Positions 1-13,966 are shown, numbered from the stretch's first letter. The stretch is DNA of 64,000 nucleotides from Mycoplasmopsis glycophila (GCF_900660605.1 NZ_LR215024.1:310001-374000), one strand, 5' to 3'. Program-made: numbers and translations. Notes: a model not told the origin generated them from the letters alone.

Positions 1-1
1 G

Positions 2-574
2 ACTGAACTTGATCAAAAGTATGCTAAAAAAGTAAGTAAAAGCATCATAGCTAGTGTCGCAGAAAAGCTTCATAAACCTCTTAATTTCACTCTTTTAATA
101 TACCTTATCAAATTCCCAAGAATTTATGAATCATTGATTGAAAATGAAAGCAAAGATGCAATTTATGCTCTTTTAGCTGACGATTTAGATATTTTTTTAA
201 ACATAGAAGAATATTACGAAAATATAAATAGTCAAACCCCATCTTTGAGAGAAGCAATTATTTCTAAAATCAAAGAATCAATTTTTCAAGCCATACCTAA
301 ACAAGAACTTGATAAAATACTTAAAGGCGCTCCGCTAGATCAGGTAGAGGAACAAGCTTTTGATGAATTTTTTAATAATATAAATATTTCAGATAATCAA
401 ATTACTTTTTATTTAAGACCTTATGTTGATTATTGTTTAAAACAAAGAGAAAAACAAACTAATTTAGTCTTGCACGAAGTACTTGAAAAAAGAAAACAAT
501 TAACGTTACTGCAAAGCCTTAAAAATAAAAAAATAAGAATTAAAGCGAATAAAAAACGAAATGAAGGAGAATAA
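2..574 (+). CDS. dnaG: DNA primase, C-terminal part (partial at window edge)
   Basis: The frame is open from base 2 to a TAA at 572-574, giving about 190 residues of a C-terminus; the start lies outside the window. No catalytic motif is visible. The piece is charged and helical, as expected of the helicase-interacting tail of DnaG. The assignment rests mostly on position: it abuts rpoD with one base between them, and dnaG-rpoD is a standard pair in Mollicutes and other Firmicutes relatives. The rpoD Shine-Dalgarno (AAGGAG) lies inside its last codons, so the two are probably translationally coupled. Another protein upstream of rpoD cannot be excluded. Confidence 0.7.
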   Translation, partial: TELDQKYAKKVSKSIIASVAEKLHKPLNFTLLIYLIKFPRIYESLIENESKDAIYALLADDLDIFLNIEEYYENINSQTPSLREAIISKIKESIFQAIPKQELDKILKGAPLDQVEEQAFDEFFNNINISDNQITFYLRPYVDYCLKQREKQTNLVLHEVLEKRKQLTLLQSLKNKKIRIKANKKRNEGE

Positions 575-575
575 T

Positions 576-2069
576 ATGCATGCATTCGAATCTATCATAA
601 ATTTCTTAAAAAAAGAATTAGAGAAAAAGAAAAAGGACTTTTTTACACAAGAAGAAGTTTTTAAAATTTTAGATAAAAAAGGTCTTTCAGTTGACGAAGA
701 CAATATTGACGAATTTATAGTTGCATTAATGGACGCTGATATTATTCTTGATAGTGTTGACTATGGAGATGATGATTTCATAAGTGAAGAAGAATTAGAA
801 AACGAAGTAAAGAAAAATAGTTCTAAAAAATCTTCTAAAAACAGTAAAGAAAGTAAAGCTCAAGAAAAAGACGAAGAAGAGCTTGATGATGAAGAATATT
901 TAGATGAAATTGAAAATTTACCTGATTTTCAAGATGATGACGATGACTTTGTTGATGAAGATGGTATTGAAGATGATTTTAATGAAGAAGACTACTTGGC
1001 ACCCGATCCTGACAACGAAGATGATGAAGATAGTGATGAAGACAACGAAGATGACGAGGATAAATTAGAAGATAGCTTTTTTGACGAAGATGAACTAGAT
1101 TTAGATCTAGATAATTTATCTCTTGATTTTGATAGTGATGTTGATCTTGGGGAAGAAAAAGAAAAACAATCACTTTCAAATAAATTAACAGAAACTAATG
1201 ATATTGTTAAATGATACATGAGATGAATTGGGAAATATGGTGAACTTTTAACAATTGAAGAAGAAAAAGAATTAGCTAAACAAATGGAAAAAGGTGGTTT
1301 TAGAGGAAAAAGAGCTCGTGACAAACTTATCCAACGTAATTTACGTTTAGTTATTAATAATGCTAAAAAATATAAAAATAGAGGATTAACTTTTATTGAC
1401 TTAATTTCAGAAGGAAATGCAGGAATTTTAAAGGCAGTTCAAAAATACGATGTTAATAAAGGGTTTAAGTTCTCAACTTATGCAACTTGATGAATTAGAC
1501 AAGCAATCACTCGTGCAGTTGCTGATCAAGCCAGAACAATTCGTGTGCCTGTGCACATGGTTGAAACTATCAATAAAATTTCAAAAATCGAAAGAGAATT
1601 ACAACAAGAATTAGGTTATGAACCAACTGACGATCAAATTGCTGAACGTTTTGGAGATGGTTACACAGCTGACAAAGTTAGATACATTAGAAAAATCAAT
1701 ATCGATCCAATTTCGCTTGATAAACAAGTTGGAAAAGAAAATGATTCAAGTTTTAGTGACTTTGTTAAAGATGAAAACATCGTTTCTCCTATTGATTATG
1801 CTTCACAAGAAGAGCTTGCTGAAATTCTTCACGAAATTATTGAAGATACATTAGAAGCACCAGAAGACAAAGAACTTATTAGAAAAAGATTTGGTATCGG
1901 CGTTGACCCTGAAGGTAACCGTTATAGAATTCACACACTTGAAGAACTAGCTAAAGAAAGAGGTGGTGTTTCAAAGGAAAGAGTTCGTCAAATTGAAAAT
2001 AAAATTTTAAGAAAACTTAAAAATAACCCAAAACATGGTGCGAACCTTAAAGATTATTTAAAAAACTAA
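576..2069 (+). CDS. rpoD: RNA polymerase primary sigma factor
   Basis: The main sigma-70 factor, 497 aa, which directs RNA polymerase to housekeeping promoters. The ATG at 576 is chosen because AAGGAG sits 7 nt upstream; an in-frame ATG at 561 would place that site inside the gene. The first ~200 residues hold a helical region 1.1-like segment ([10 protein letters not shown]) and a long Asp/Glu-rich tract. Regions 2-4 follow after residue ~215, with the core-binding and -10-recognition helices ([26 protein letters not shown]) and the region 4 helix-turn-helix near the end ([15 protein letters not shown]). In-frame TGA codons fall at the conserved Trp positions of region 2. A terminator hairpin follows directly. 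Confidence is high. Confidence 0.97.
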
Positions 2070-2090
2070 AGGCCTTCAAGGCCTTTATTT
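2067..2090 (+). terminator. intrinsic terminator after rpoD
   Basis: AAAGGCCTT and AAGGCCTTT form a tight hairpin that overlaps the rpoD stop codon and runs into ATTTTTAT. Confidence 0.8.
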
Positions 2091-2150
2091 TTATATAAAA
2101 TGTATTATAATTACAAAATTAGCAAAAGAAAATATTAAAGGATTAGTACT

Positions 2151-2939
2151 ATGAAATTAAAGGATTTTATTAAAGGATTAAACGAGATGTATCCACTTGA
2201 AAATAAGGAAATTTGAGATCCTTCAGGTTACAGTGTTAAGTTTAATCAAGCAAAAAAATTAAGAGGTGTAATTTTAGCAATTGATCTTACATCAGAAACT
2301 ATTCAGGCCGCAATTCAAAATGATTGTAATTTGATTTTAACACACCACCCTTTTTATTTTGAGGCCACAAAACAAGCAGAAAAAGAAAAATCACCTTATA
2401 AACTAGAACTTCATAAATTATTAAAAGAGCATCAAATTACAGCTTTTGCAATGCACACGAATTATGATTGCGATAGCAAAGGAACTTCATACCAAATAGC
2501 TAAATTTTTAGGTTTAGAAGACTATGTTAAAACAGATTCTCAAAAATTTTCAGCAGAGCTAGAAGGATATCCTTTTACAATTAACAACTTGACTAAATTA
2601 TTTAACAAAAGACTAGGTTTTGAGTCATTTAGAACAAATGTCAAACAAAGTTTTTGAGATAAAACTTTCCCTAGAATAGCAATTTTAAGTGGTAGCGGAT
2701 ACATTGGTCAAATTAATGATTTACATTTTAATAACACAGATTTAATTATTACAAGTGATTTTCGTTGAAGTGATTGAATCAATTTTAAAGAGTTAAATAT
2801 TAACATTTTAGAAGTACCACATCTTGATGAGGAAGTGTTTGCATTTCACATGCAAAAACTTTTAAGCGCTAAATTTCCGAAGGAAAAATTTATTGTGATA
2901 AAAACTAAAGAACCTTATCAAAATATCACTATTAAATAG
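2151..2939 (+). CDS. Nif3/YqfO-family dinuclear metal protein
   Basis: A 262-aa member of the Nif3 family (often annotated GTP cyclohydrolase I type 2-like), a conserved protein with a two-metal centre and poorly defined role. The start MKLKDFIKGLNEMYPLE and the motif LILTHHPFYF at ~60-70 (metal-binding HH) are characteristic, as are the second His site in MHTNYD (~103) and the C-terminal HLDEE segment. The ~100-residue insert found in longer Bacillus homologues is absent, giving the short form. Three or more TGA codons are read as Trp (EIWDPSGY, FRWSDWI). It follows rpoD as in many mollicutes, but the trmK-type methyltransferase often found between them is absent. Confidence 0.88.
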
Positions 2940-3013
2940 AATAAAAAGCAAAAAATATTCCAAACAATATTTGAATAAAAATGAGAATTATACAAAAAAT
3001 TATTTTTAAGCAT

Positions 3014-3061
3014 AAAAACAGCACAAAAATTAACTTTTTGGTTATTTTGGGCTGTTTTTTA
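3014..3061 (+). terminator. probable intrinsic terminator
   Basis: AAAAACAGC at 3014-3022 pairs with GCTGTTTTT at 3051-3059 and runs into a T tract. The loop is long (28 nt). It lies 75 nt after the Nif3-family gene. The rest of 2940-3203 is AT-rich with nothing else recognised apart from likely promoter sequence. Confidence 0.55.
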
Positions 3062-3203
3062 AATTTCTTTTTTATTTGAGTTTTTGGTATGATTTATTTA
3101 AACATAAAAGCAAAAAGTATTTAATATATATTTTATATATATTAAAATGATTTTGAAGATATGAAAGGACAGCTTTTTTATTTTAAAAAGCAAGGGATTT
3201 ATT

Positions 3204-6200
3204 ATGAAAAAATCAAATAATTTACTTGTTGGAATTTTAGCATTCTTTGGTTCTACAACTTTAGCTGCTTCTTGTGCGGCACCAGGTTCTTCAAAACCTA
3301 TTAGTGCTGATAATGGTAATGTTGTAATTGAAAAGAAAAATACTACTACAACAGAAAAATTACCTACTAACTTAACAACAAGTACAAATCAAGATTATTC
3401 AGACAGTGATTGAACAACTTCAATTTCTGATATTTCGATCTCTTATTCTACAGAAAGAAAAGTTTCTGAAACTCATCAAATTATTAAAAGTAATGAAAAA
3501 ATCAACTATGTAGCAATCGGGGATTCAATAACCGCAGGATTTGATGGTGCACTTCCAAAAGATTATCCAGGTGAACTTTTATCAAATGGAGAAATCACTG
3601 GAGCTTCATACCCTTCATTTTTAGCTAACATCTTAAATCAAAAATCAAGAATAGCTCAGTTCAAAAATTATGCTGTTTCTGGTTCAACTATTCTAGATTG
3701 AATTAATTTTTTAGAAATTCAATATGATAGCAAAAGCAAATTAGATAGTAATAGTTTAATAACTAAATATGGCAAAAATTCAAAAGTAAAAGAAGAATTA
3801 TTAGTAAATTTAGCTAATGCTAATTTGATTACATTTACATTAGGTGCTAATGACTTTTTCTACTTAATCTTTGATGAACTTCGTAAAAATAATGTTTTTG
3901 AAATCATTGAAAATTTAACAAGTGATAATCCTTCATACCAAAAAGCAGCTGAATTTGTTAATTCAATTTATGCTTCTGTCGTTCCTGAAGTGAAAAAGCG
4001 TTTAGCTACTTTTATCAGTCAACTTAAAAATTTAGCTCCAAATGCTCACATTAATTTAGTTAGTTATCCTACTCCTTTTTTAGGTTTAAAAGATATTTTT
4101 GATAAAGCTTTTTTAGATCTTGTTGGAGACAAACTTAAATTAAGTATTACAGATACTGTTATTTCTGTTTTAAATGATAACCTTATGGAAGTTGCGTCTA
4201 AATATGGAATTAACTATGTTAACGCATACAATCCAAATTATTGAAATAAACATTATGATGAATTAAGTTCTATTTTAATCGATATTCATCCAAACACCAG
4301 AGCTTATAAAAAAATGGCAATGGATATTTATTTAAAAATTACCAATTCAAAATTGGATTTAAGTTCATATGGTTCTGAAAATTATGATTTTGATCAAGAT
4401 TTTATTAATTCAGATCGTAATACAACTAATTATCAAATTGAACCTAATGCAAATCCGCTTGATATTTTAGGTTGAAATACTTCGACATATTTAAATAAAG
4501 AAAATGAGTTTGAAAAAGAACTTGATGTTTTAAGAACTCCAAGAAACTTCTCAAACCGAATTATTGAACTTGCAAGTTCTTTCAAAACACTTGCACTTAG
4601 TGTTTTTAATATTTTAATAACTAATCGTTATTATTTAAATATTGATCCTGAACAAAAATTACGTGAATTACTTTACCGTGAAGTTGATGGTGAATTAGTT
4701 ATCGAGAACCTTATTCAAGAAATTTTTGATTCAAATGTAATTCAAAATATTATTTTCAACATTCAATCAAACTTAAGAAGTCTTAACGCTCAAAACAAAC
4801 TTAATTTAAATACACTTTTTGATGCTATTAAAGATGGTGCATTAAAAACTGAATACATTTTTAACTTAATTAATGCGATAGCAAAAAGTAAACTTGTGAA
4901 TGTCTATAAAGACGACTTTAAAGTCGTTTTACCAGAACTTGCTCTTAACACTTTAAGAATTCATGCCGATAAAATTATTGATTTAGTTGTTAGTGCTACT
5001 CCTGAATCAGTTTCAAACACTTTAGGTCTATCTTCAGAAGAATTTAAAGCATTAATTCGTTCAATCGTTTTTGACAATCAAACAAATGACTTTGATAGCA
5101 ACTTTATTGGTGTCTTAACTTTAGTTTTAGAAACTTTTGTAATTAATAGTTCAAATTTTGAACAAGTAAGCTCAATTAGAGAAGTTCTTAATGCCTTTAT
5201 TGTTGATCCTAATTGAAATGGAACAATTGACCTTTCAGAATATCGTTCAGAATTTGCTGTTAAATTAGCAAAATATGCAAAAAAAATTGTTAAAAAGGTA
5301 ATTGAAGTTCCTTCAATCAAAAACTTTATTATTGAATTAGTAACCAATCTTCTTGCTCAAAACAAATTACTTCTTAATGAACAAGAAAAAGCTGATTTCA
5401 GACATCTTTTTGGTAATTTTATCGACAACCTTAATGATAAAAACTTTGATCATGGTCTTTTTGATTTAGCGCAAGAATTTATTGCTCAATTTATTTCAGG
5501 TTTCCCAAGCATTGAACCAGATCAAATTAATGATTTAGTAACCAAAAGCATTGGTGAAGCAGCTAAAGCTCACTTTGGTCAATCAGAAAATATTTTTAAA
5601 GTTATTAAACTGCTTTCAAGATCAATTACAGCAAACCAAACTCCAGAACAAGTTCAAACAAATAAAGATATTATTAAAACAATTGTTAATAATTTCCTTC
5701 AATCAGAAAATATTAATTTAGCATTACTTATCGAAAAAGTTTTACCTGATTCAATTAAAGGTTCAATTGATGAGTATATTGGCTACCAAAATTTCCAAGA
5801 ACTTATTACTAATATTTCGCGTAATCCTGAATTTAAGACAATCATCAATTATTTTCTTGATAAATTAATTAATAGTTTAGATGAGCTTGAATCAGCTCAT
5901 ATTGATTTTGAAAATCCACAAGAAATTATTAGATTTATCCTTCAAAAAATTGATATTAACGAAATTGAAGATCCAATTAAGCAACTTATCGTATCACTTT
6001 TAAATGATCCAAAAATTCAAGAATTAATCAGATTAAGTTTAATTAAAGTCTTTGAGAATTTAGAATTAGATCCTAATGCACAAATTCATCAAAAACTAAT
6101 TTCGGATCTCTCAACAGGTCTAATTAGTTTATTTAAAGAATTAGATTTTATGCCAACAGTTGTTGATAAATTATTTGAAGGATTAAGTGAAGCCACTAAA

Positions 6201-9200
6201 ACAGACACTACAGAAGAATTTGTTGAAAAACTTAAAGAAATTCCATCAAAATTAATTGATGTAGTTGCACAAAAAGTTAAACCTGATGTTTTTGGTTTTA
6301 TCAAGAAAATTATTGGTTTAGAAATTATTCAAACTAACTCTGAAGCATGAGTTGAAGTTTTAACTAAAGCTTTTGAGAGATTTGCTACAAGCAACTTAAT
6401 TGACGAATTATTTATTACATCTATTCGTCCTTTTCTTGAAAATAATTCAGATTACATCAATCCAGGAGAAGTTGAATTACTTCTTAAAGATGTAATTCTT
6501 TTATCAGATACTTCAAGTTTATTTAAAAACATTTTAAGTATTTTAATTTCAAATCCGCAGTGAACTGAAACTTTAACTAACAAAAGTACACCAAAAGAAA
6601 TCTTTGATACTATTTTTGCTTTACCTAACTTTAAAGAAAATGTCCTAATTCCTTTAAAACCAATTGTTTTAGAAGTTTTACAAAATAAAAAATATAGTTT
6701 AACTTTATTGCAACTTATTAATTATTTTGCAAAACAAAATCAAATTGATTTAGATTTACCTAACCATGAAGCGATTGCAAGCGAGTTAATTGAAACAGCT
6801 TTAATTTATGCGAAAAACACTAATTTAATCACAAGAGTAGTTGACTCTCTTTTCGAAGCAATTGAACAAAGCTCTAATTTAGATGAAATTTTAAGTAATG
6901 TTAAAGCAATAGCGCAGCCACTAATTAGTGATTTTTCAATTCTAGAATTTAGTAAGTTTTTATTAGAAAAAATTACTTCTTGAACCGAAAGTGATAAAGA
7001 CGCGCTTGTTGCGTTCTTAATGCATTTATTTGATCAAATTGTTCAGCATGACGAGTTAACAAATTGATTAAATGCAATTCCGTTTGATGAAAGTAATTTT
7101 GTAAATGTAATTAGCAAAGAGAATTTAATCTCGTTAGTTACAAAACTTTTAACAAATGAACACTTCAAAGAATTTTTAAAACCAACTTTAGATACTCTTT
7201 TTGATTTTAATACAGCAGCTATTAAAACTTGAGAATCACCTCTTGAGCTTCTTTTAGCTTTTGTGAGAAATCCTGAATATTTAGCTCAAGTTAAAACTAA
7301 TGTTGTGACATTATTTAATGATTTAGTTTTAGAAAATGACACTGTTGATTTTACTTTAGTTAAAGTTCTTGCTGAATTTTTAAAAACCAATGAATCAATT
7401 AAGTTCGCTTTTGAAGGTATTGCTCTTGAACAACTTGAGCAAGTTTTACAAGGGGCAATTCCGACAGCTAAATTTGCTATTAAAGAATTAGATCTTGTTA
7501 ATGCCTTATATAAAGGACTGGAAAATTTTGCTAAATCAAATGAAACTAACCTTAAACAAATTCTACCTTTTGTACTTGAGAGTCTTAAGGAAGCAATTAA
7601 GTCAGTTAATTTAAATGAAACAAGTTTCAAGATTTTCAAACACTTCCTTGATCAAACTACATTAGATAGCGATAGTAAAATTGTTTTCAAAAAAATTATT
7701 TCAAACGTTGGAACTTATATTTTTAGAACTATTGAAAAAGAAGAAATCAAGTCATTTATTAATTCATTACCAACAAATCTTCTTACTGAAATTAATAAAT
7801 ATGTAGCAAACGAGAATTTAGCAATTTTACTTTTCGAAGTTGTTAAAAATACTTCATTCCAAAATATCGTTGAATCAAGTCTTAATAAAGTGCTTGATCA
7901 TTGAAACGAATTCAAAGAAGCAAACCTTACAAATTGAAATGACTTTGCTCAAAAATTATTATCAATTCTTGATTTAAGTTCGTTTAAAGATGACCTTAAA
8001 GCATTAATTAATGGTATTTTCGATTCAGAAAACAGTCAATTAATTCTTGAAAGAATTATTGTCAAATTAATTCAAGATAATTTCCAAGAATTTTATAGAG
8101 CAAACGTTAATGCTACAAATTCTTTTGCTCACATCACAGCAACCAACATTAAAAAGCTAATTGTGGATTTAGGAATTTGAGATTCAACATTAGATTATAT
8201 GATTCAAATTCTTGATGAAATGAAATCACAAGAAGACATAGTTACTTTTGCGCAAGGTATTCCTTCAAAATTACTTAATAAAGTTTTAGAAAGTATTCAA
8301 ACAAATGGTGAATACGATCTTGAAAAAATAAAAGCAAAAGTTATCACACTTTTAAAATCACCTATCTTTACAGAAAATAAAGAGCTTATTTCTAAATTTA
8401 TAAGTCACTTATTAAGTTTAGAAAGTACTAAAGATAAACTTCGTAATTTAGCAAATCAGTTAGTTGACAAAATCGAGCTTGATGAAAAAATAGCCAAATA
8501 TCTTGATAAAGAGACAATTTTAGCTACAGTTAATTTTGCTCTAGATAATCAAAATCTTTTAAAATTAGTTGAAAGTTTTATTCTTGCTTTAATTAATAAT
8601 GATAATTTATTAATTAGTGAACTTGAAAAACCTCTTTTCAAACCCGAAGATGCTATTTTCAATATTTTAAAAGCAACAAATTTTGTTGAAACTAATAAAG
8701 AAGCTTTTTTAGGTTTTGTTCATCAATTTTTAGAAAGCGAAGCTTTTGATCAAACATTTAATAAATTACTTACTAACTTCTTAAAAGAAAATAATCTTAT
8801 TACTTCAGAACTTAATGATAGTTTTATTGGTGATTTACGTTTAACAATTCTTAACACTCTTACTTATAACACTTCAAGTCCTTTAAGTCAAAAAATTATT
8901 AATAAAATAATTGAAGTCTTTAAAATGGAAGATGTTGTAAATTGAAGTACTTTTGTAGAGAAATTCAAAGCAAATCTTACTTCGCTTTTTGATTTAAATG
9001 ATTATTCACTTATCAAATCTCTTCTTAATAGTCGGCTTTTCAAACCTGAAAACGAAGCTATTTTAAAAGAACTTGCAACAAATGCTTTAAATACATATTT
9101 AACAAATAACAAAGTTGCAGAGTTAATTGATGGTATTAATGATGCTACTTTAAGTTCTATTTCTACAAAAATTGGTTTAACCACAAGCGAAGCGAAAGAG

Positions 9201-12200
9201 CTTCTTAAAAACATCTACAACGATAATGATTTAGGAAGCTTACTTCAGGAAATTTCGAGTTTAGTAATTACTGAATTAGTTAAAGATCGTAACGCTTATA
9301 AAGATGCTAATAGCTATAATGATTTAGTTAAAGCTATCTTTAGCCAAAATGATGTTGTTACTACTCTTAAACCAAAAGCAATTGAGATTCTTAATAATTT
9401 CTTGCAAAGCGACAAAACAAAGAATTTTGTAGTTTCAACTATTAAAAACGCACTAAAAAGTGAAGGGTTCAAACCATATGTGGCTGGTCTTACTGAAACA
9501 GAACTTGATTCTATTTCAGAAAATCTTTTAGATGCTTATTTTGTAGTTGATAATGTACTTGGTTTATCAAGTGTAGCTTATGATACTCTAGTCAAAGAAC
9601 TTGCAACAAATGGTTATGAAATTCAAACTTTATCAATTATTCAAAATTTATTTGCAGCCCTTAAAGAAAACTTAAGCAAAGACAATTTAGAGCAAAAAGT
9701 TCTTGAATTAATTCGCGCTTTATCAACATCAAAATTATTAAACAACAATAAATCTGCTCTACTTAAGATTTTAGAAAATTCATATGAGCAAATTAAGAAA
9801 ATCATAGCTAATGAATCGCTTCTTAATAAATTACCAAATAGTGCTCTCGAAACACTTTCGCAGTACATTGAAGTTGAAAAATTAGATATTTTAGTAAAAA
9901 GTGTTGTTGGTTCAAGTGAATTTAAAAATGTTTTCTTTGATACTTTAAATTCAATTATCACTAACATTAGCTCATATCAAAATGTTCGGTCTGTAGGTGA
10001 ATTATTACAAATCACACTTCAAAACATCAAATTTGAAGAGTTTAAGAATAATTTAGTTGGATTAATAAGATTTATTTTAAAACATGAAGAAATCAACAAT
10101 GTCTTTAAATCACTTTTAACAAGAACTTTAAATACTTTCCACGTTGATACTACAACTAGCGATGTACAAAAACTCATTGAAGATTTAGCAAAAGAAGGTA
10201 GTGATTTTCTAGCTAACTTAAATGTTTTTGAACAAATTATTGAACGTGTCTTTAAAGAAATTCAAGATCACGCAAGTTCAAAAGAAGAACTTGAACAAAC
10301 AATTCAAAATATTCCAAATCTTGTTAAAACAATTCTTGAAACTGAATTTAGTGATAGCTTTATTGAAATTGCAAATAAAATTTACAAATTAGAAGCAATT
10401 AGCACAAATAAATCTACCCTTAAAAAAGTTTTAGTTGCTTTAATTAAAGGGTTACATATTGGTCCAAACGATTCAGGACGTGATTATATTATTGAATGAA
10501 TTTCTCCTTTAATTAATCAAATTAATAGTCCAATTTTAACAATTGAAGCTAAAAAACACTTAATTAATGTTTTCAAAGACATTTTAGATCAAGACATTTT
10601 ATATGAACTTCTAGATTCAGTTTTAGAAAGTTTCTTAAATGAGCCTAATTTAGACTTTTTAAGTAACTATAAGAATCCATATTTAATTCTTAAACACTTT
10701 ATTAATAATGAATCATTTGTGGCGAATATAAAAGCTAAATTACACAAACTCATTATTCAAATTACCCGTAATGAAAGCAAGCAAATTAGCAATTTAGCAC
10801 AATTTGTAAATTCAGTTATTTTCAAATTCTTAAATATTGAAGGACTTGATGCTGGAATTTTAGAAATTGCCAATAAAGAAAAATTAGTTCAAGATGTTCT
10901 TAATGATTGAGGAAATTGAATTGAACAAAGTGGTGCTTATAACAGTGTGTTTGATGCTTTAATTCAAACAATTCAAAGTACAAACACAATTGATGAATTT
11001 GTTTCTAATATAGGAACTAATATTTGAAATTCATTAGATCTAGCAAATAACTTTGAACTGGTAAAACAATTTATTAATCTTTCAACAAATGTTTCAAAAA
11101 ACCAAGAAACTTGAAACAAAATTGCTAAAAGTTTAATCGTAAATATTTTTAGTAGTGAAAAACATATTGACAAAATTGTTTCACTAGTTAATTTAGATTT
11201 TCTTGTTCCATACAACATTGCTAATGATGAATTTGCAGATGCAATTAAATCGATTCTAAAAAGTCAAAATGTGCAGAAAGTTGCTATTAAATTAGCTGAA
11301 CACGTTATTAATCATTTTGATGATTTCAAATCAGCAAATAGCTATAATGATTTACTTAAAATTTTATTTAGTAATCATGAATTTAACCAAGAATTAATTA
11401 CTTTGGTTAAAGAACTTCTTGGTTATGTTGGTAGTGACGAAAAAGCAAGCAAATTACTTGGAAAATTCGCTTACTATGCAATTAAAAATTCAGAATACCC
11501 AGAAATTCTAAACAACATTAATGAAACAAATGGAGCTAGTCTTTTTGGAAGTTTCTTCTCATTAATTGCTGAAATTGATCAAAACGTGCAGTTGATTGAC
11601 CCAATGCTCAATAAGCTTTTTGAGCAACTTGAAAATAGTGGTATCAATGCAGATTTTGCTAGTCTTTTCCAAGTTCTTGGAGATAGTTTTAAAAATTATG
11701 TTGTAGGTGATCTGAATTTAATGGAAACTAGAATTCTTATTTTATTAAGAACAGCTTTAAATTCAGAAACAGTACGTAATAATAACGAAACATTCAAGGT
11801 ATTTATTAAGAATATTGTTGATTTTATTATTAAGAAAATTGACTTTGGTCAAATGATTTGAGAGCAAATCCCAAGCGAAAGTCAAGGTTTCATTTTAGCT
11901 AACTTTGTTGATAATAGACAAAACCAAGGTGTACAAGTATTTTCAAATATTATTAATGAGTTTATTAAAGTGCCAGAAACAGCAAGTTTAATTAATAATT
12001 TAGTTGGTTATGTTTTAAATAACCACGAAGCCCTTGCAAACGAAACCACACTTGCTAATGTGCTTCGTAAGTATCTTGTAATACCAAGCAATGAAACTCA
12101 ATTTAAATCAGACATGAAAGAATTCTTGCTTGGTTCACTTAAAACAAACTCATTTAAAATTAACACAGAGTACATTATTCATAAGTTCTTTGATTTTCTT

Positions 12201-13928
12201 GGTGTTCAAAAAAATGACTTAATTAACAATTATGTCACAATTCTTGCTAATAATCTTTATGCTGGAATTGATCGTCTTGGTATTTTAGATAACCTGTTAG
12301 ATGTTTTAGTTCAAATCATCAAGCAACCTGGTCAGTCGCTTGATGAGATGGTAACTAAAATTAAAAATAATATTTTCGCAAGTTTACAATTAACTGAATA
12401 TTCTACTTTCAAGAAATTCTTAAGTGATAATTTAGTAATTGGTTCATCTAGTTTAAACGGAAATGAAGTTTCACATAAAGAAGCTGTAAAACAAATTTTA
12501 AAAGAAGTTATTTCAAAATTACTAACTCAAGATGACAAGTTAACTCAAATTGTTCAAGACCTTAATTTAGCTGGTTTAGTCTTTAATGAAACAGAAGAAT
12601 CTAATAAAGAACTTATTAATAAAACAATTGTTCGTTTCATTAAGAATGATAAGCTTAAAAAAGCTTTACAGTTAATGGTAGACGATGTTTTAGACCGTCC
12701 ACAAGCTTATTTAGCTAAAAATTCTTGATATGGAGCTTTAAATGCTCTTTTAAACAAACCTACTTCAAGCTCGCTTGATTCACTTAAAACAAATCTTAAA
12801 GGTTGAATTGTAGAAATTATTAATTCAAACGAAAACACAGATGAGTTCTTCGGTGGATTGGCAAGAATTGTTCTTAAAAAACTTATTGAATCAAATTGAA
12901 ATCTTTCTTTAGAAAACGATCACGCCTTATTTACTGCAGTATTAAAAGGCGGGCTTCGTACCATCGTAAATTCAAGTGAGTTTAATACAGTTTTTGAAAA
13001 CATTTATAAAAATCTACAAAACACAGACTTTGAGCAAGCAGCTAACCCAGGGGAAGCCTTTTTAGAAGCGATTAAAAAAGGTGCTTTATCAATCATTACA
13101 TCAGATAAAAACCCTAAAAATATTTCATTAAGTAAAATTCTTGATAAAACAAAACTTATTGAGAATTTAATTGCTGCAATCGGAAATAAAAATTATGTTA
13201 AATTAATCAACCGTCTTTTTGATGCTTCAGAATTTTCATATCGTTCAACAAACAATGGATATAGTGGATCATTTAATTTAGAAAAAACAACCGGTATGTA
13301 TAAATTGATCTACAATGCATTGTTAAAACCAAAAGATCCCAATTCAGAGTCATTAGGATTTGATTTTGACGTAAGTATTTTCAGTGTTGTAGGAAAAGCA
13401 GAAGTGTTCTTTAAAGCATTCTTTAAACCTATTTATAGTGAACTTTTCCGTAGAGTAACTAATAATGAATATGATTCTTCATATCAAACATACTACAAGC
13501 GAACCGATGAATATAAAGCATTATTTAGAATGTATACCACTTTCTTATGATTTATTGGTGCTTCGGTTGGATATGATAGCGGTAAGTTCTGAAATGCTAT
13601 TGGCGCTGATGTGCAAGCGATAATTAATAGAGGGGCTACATCTGCTTTTGATGAAGCTAAAATACAGTATAGTAAATTTAACGAATATTTACCAAAATGA
13701 TATAAGACAATGGGTGCCTTAAATGGTTGGTTTAATAAGGGATGATATAACGCTGAATTTATTCAAGGTAATAGATCATCAAGCACATATTATTCAAACT
13801 ACTGATCAGATCAGCTTCTTGCTTATATTTACTTCTTTAACAAAGTTAAAGATCGTCATTCAGCTCGTACAATGACAGAAGTGCTTTTAGATGCCTTAAG
13901 AAAAGGTTACCTAAAAAGCGATAAATAA
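3204..13928 (+). CDS. giant SGNH/GDSL-hydrolase lipoprotein with long helical repeat body (~3,574 aa)
   Basis: With TGA as Trp this is one continuous frame of 10,725 nt. It begins with a lipoprotein signal (lipobox LAASC, Cys24). Residues ~95-400 form an SGNH/GDSL domain: block I IGDSITAGFD (Ser108), block III LGANDFF (Asn216) and block V DIHPN (Asp360, His362). All the catalytic residues I can place are present, so an extracellular ester or glycan hydrolase is plausible; the substrate is unknown. From ~410 to ~3,330 the protein is a chain of degenerate amphipathic helical units rich in Leu, Ile, Asn, Lys and Glu (for example ANSYNDLVKAIFSQND and SANSYNDLLKILFSNHEF). The last ~200 residues are rich in aromatics (Trp, Tyr, Phe) and look like a distinct end domain. 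It is flanked by terminators and appears monocistronic. The start ATG follows GCAAGGGATTT, a weak ribosome site. Confidence 0.88.
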
Positions 13929-13930
13929 TT

Positions 13931-13966
13931 AAAAACAAACAAAGGCTTAATGTGTTTGTTTTTTCT
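13931..13966 (+). terminator. intrinsic terminator after the giant lipoprotein gene
   Basis: AAAACAAACA pairs with TGTTTGTTTT across a short loop and is followed by a T-rich run. Confidence 0.75.

Noticed and set aside
992-1324. Long open frame on the minus strand opposite rpoD
   Set aside because: It is the antisense of the acidic Asp/Glu-rich part of rpoD, so it is Ser-rich by composition. It has no RBS and no homologue pattern.
3204-13928. Reading this stretch as a dozen or more short separate genes
   Set aside because: All breaks are TGA codons in one frame, and the protein continues sensibly across each. Code 4 makes it one gene.
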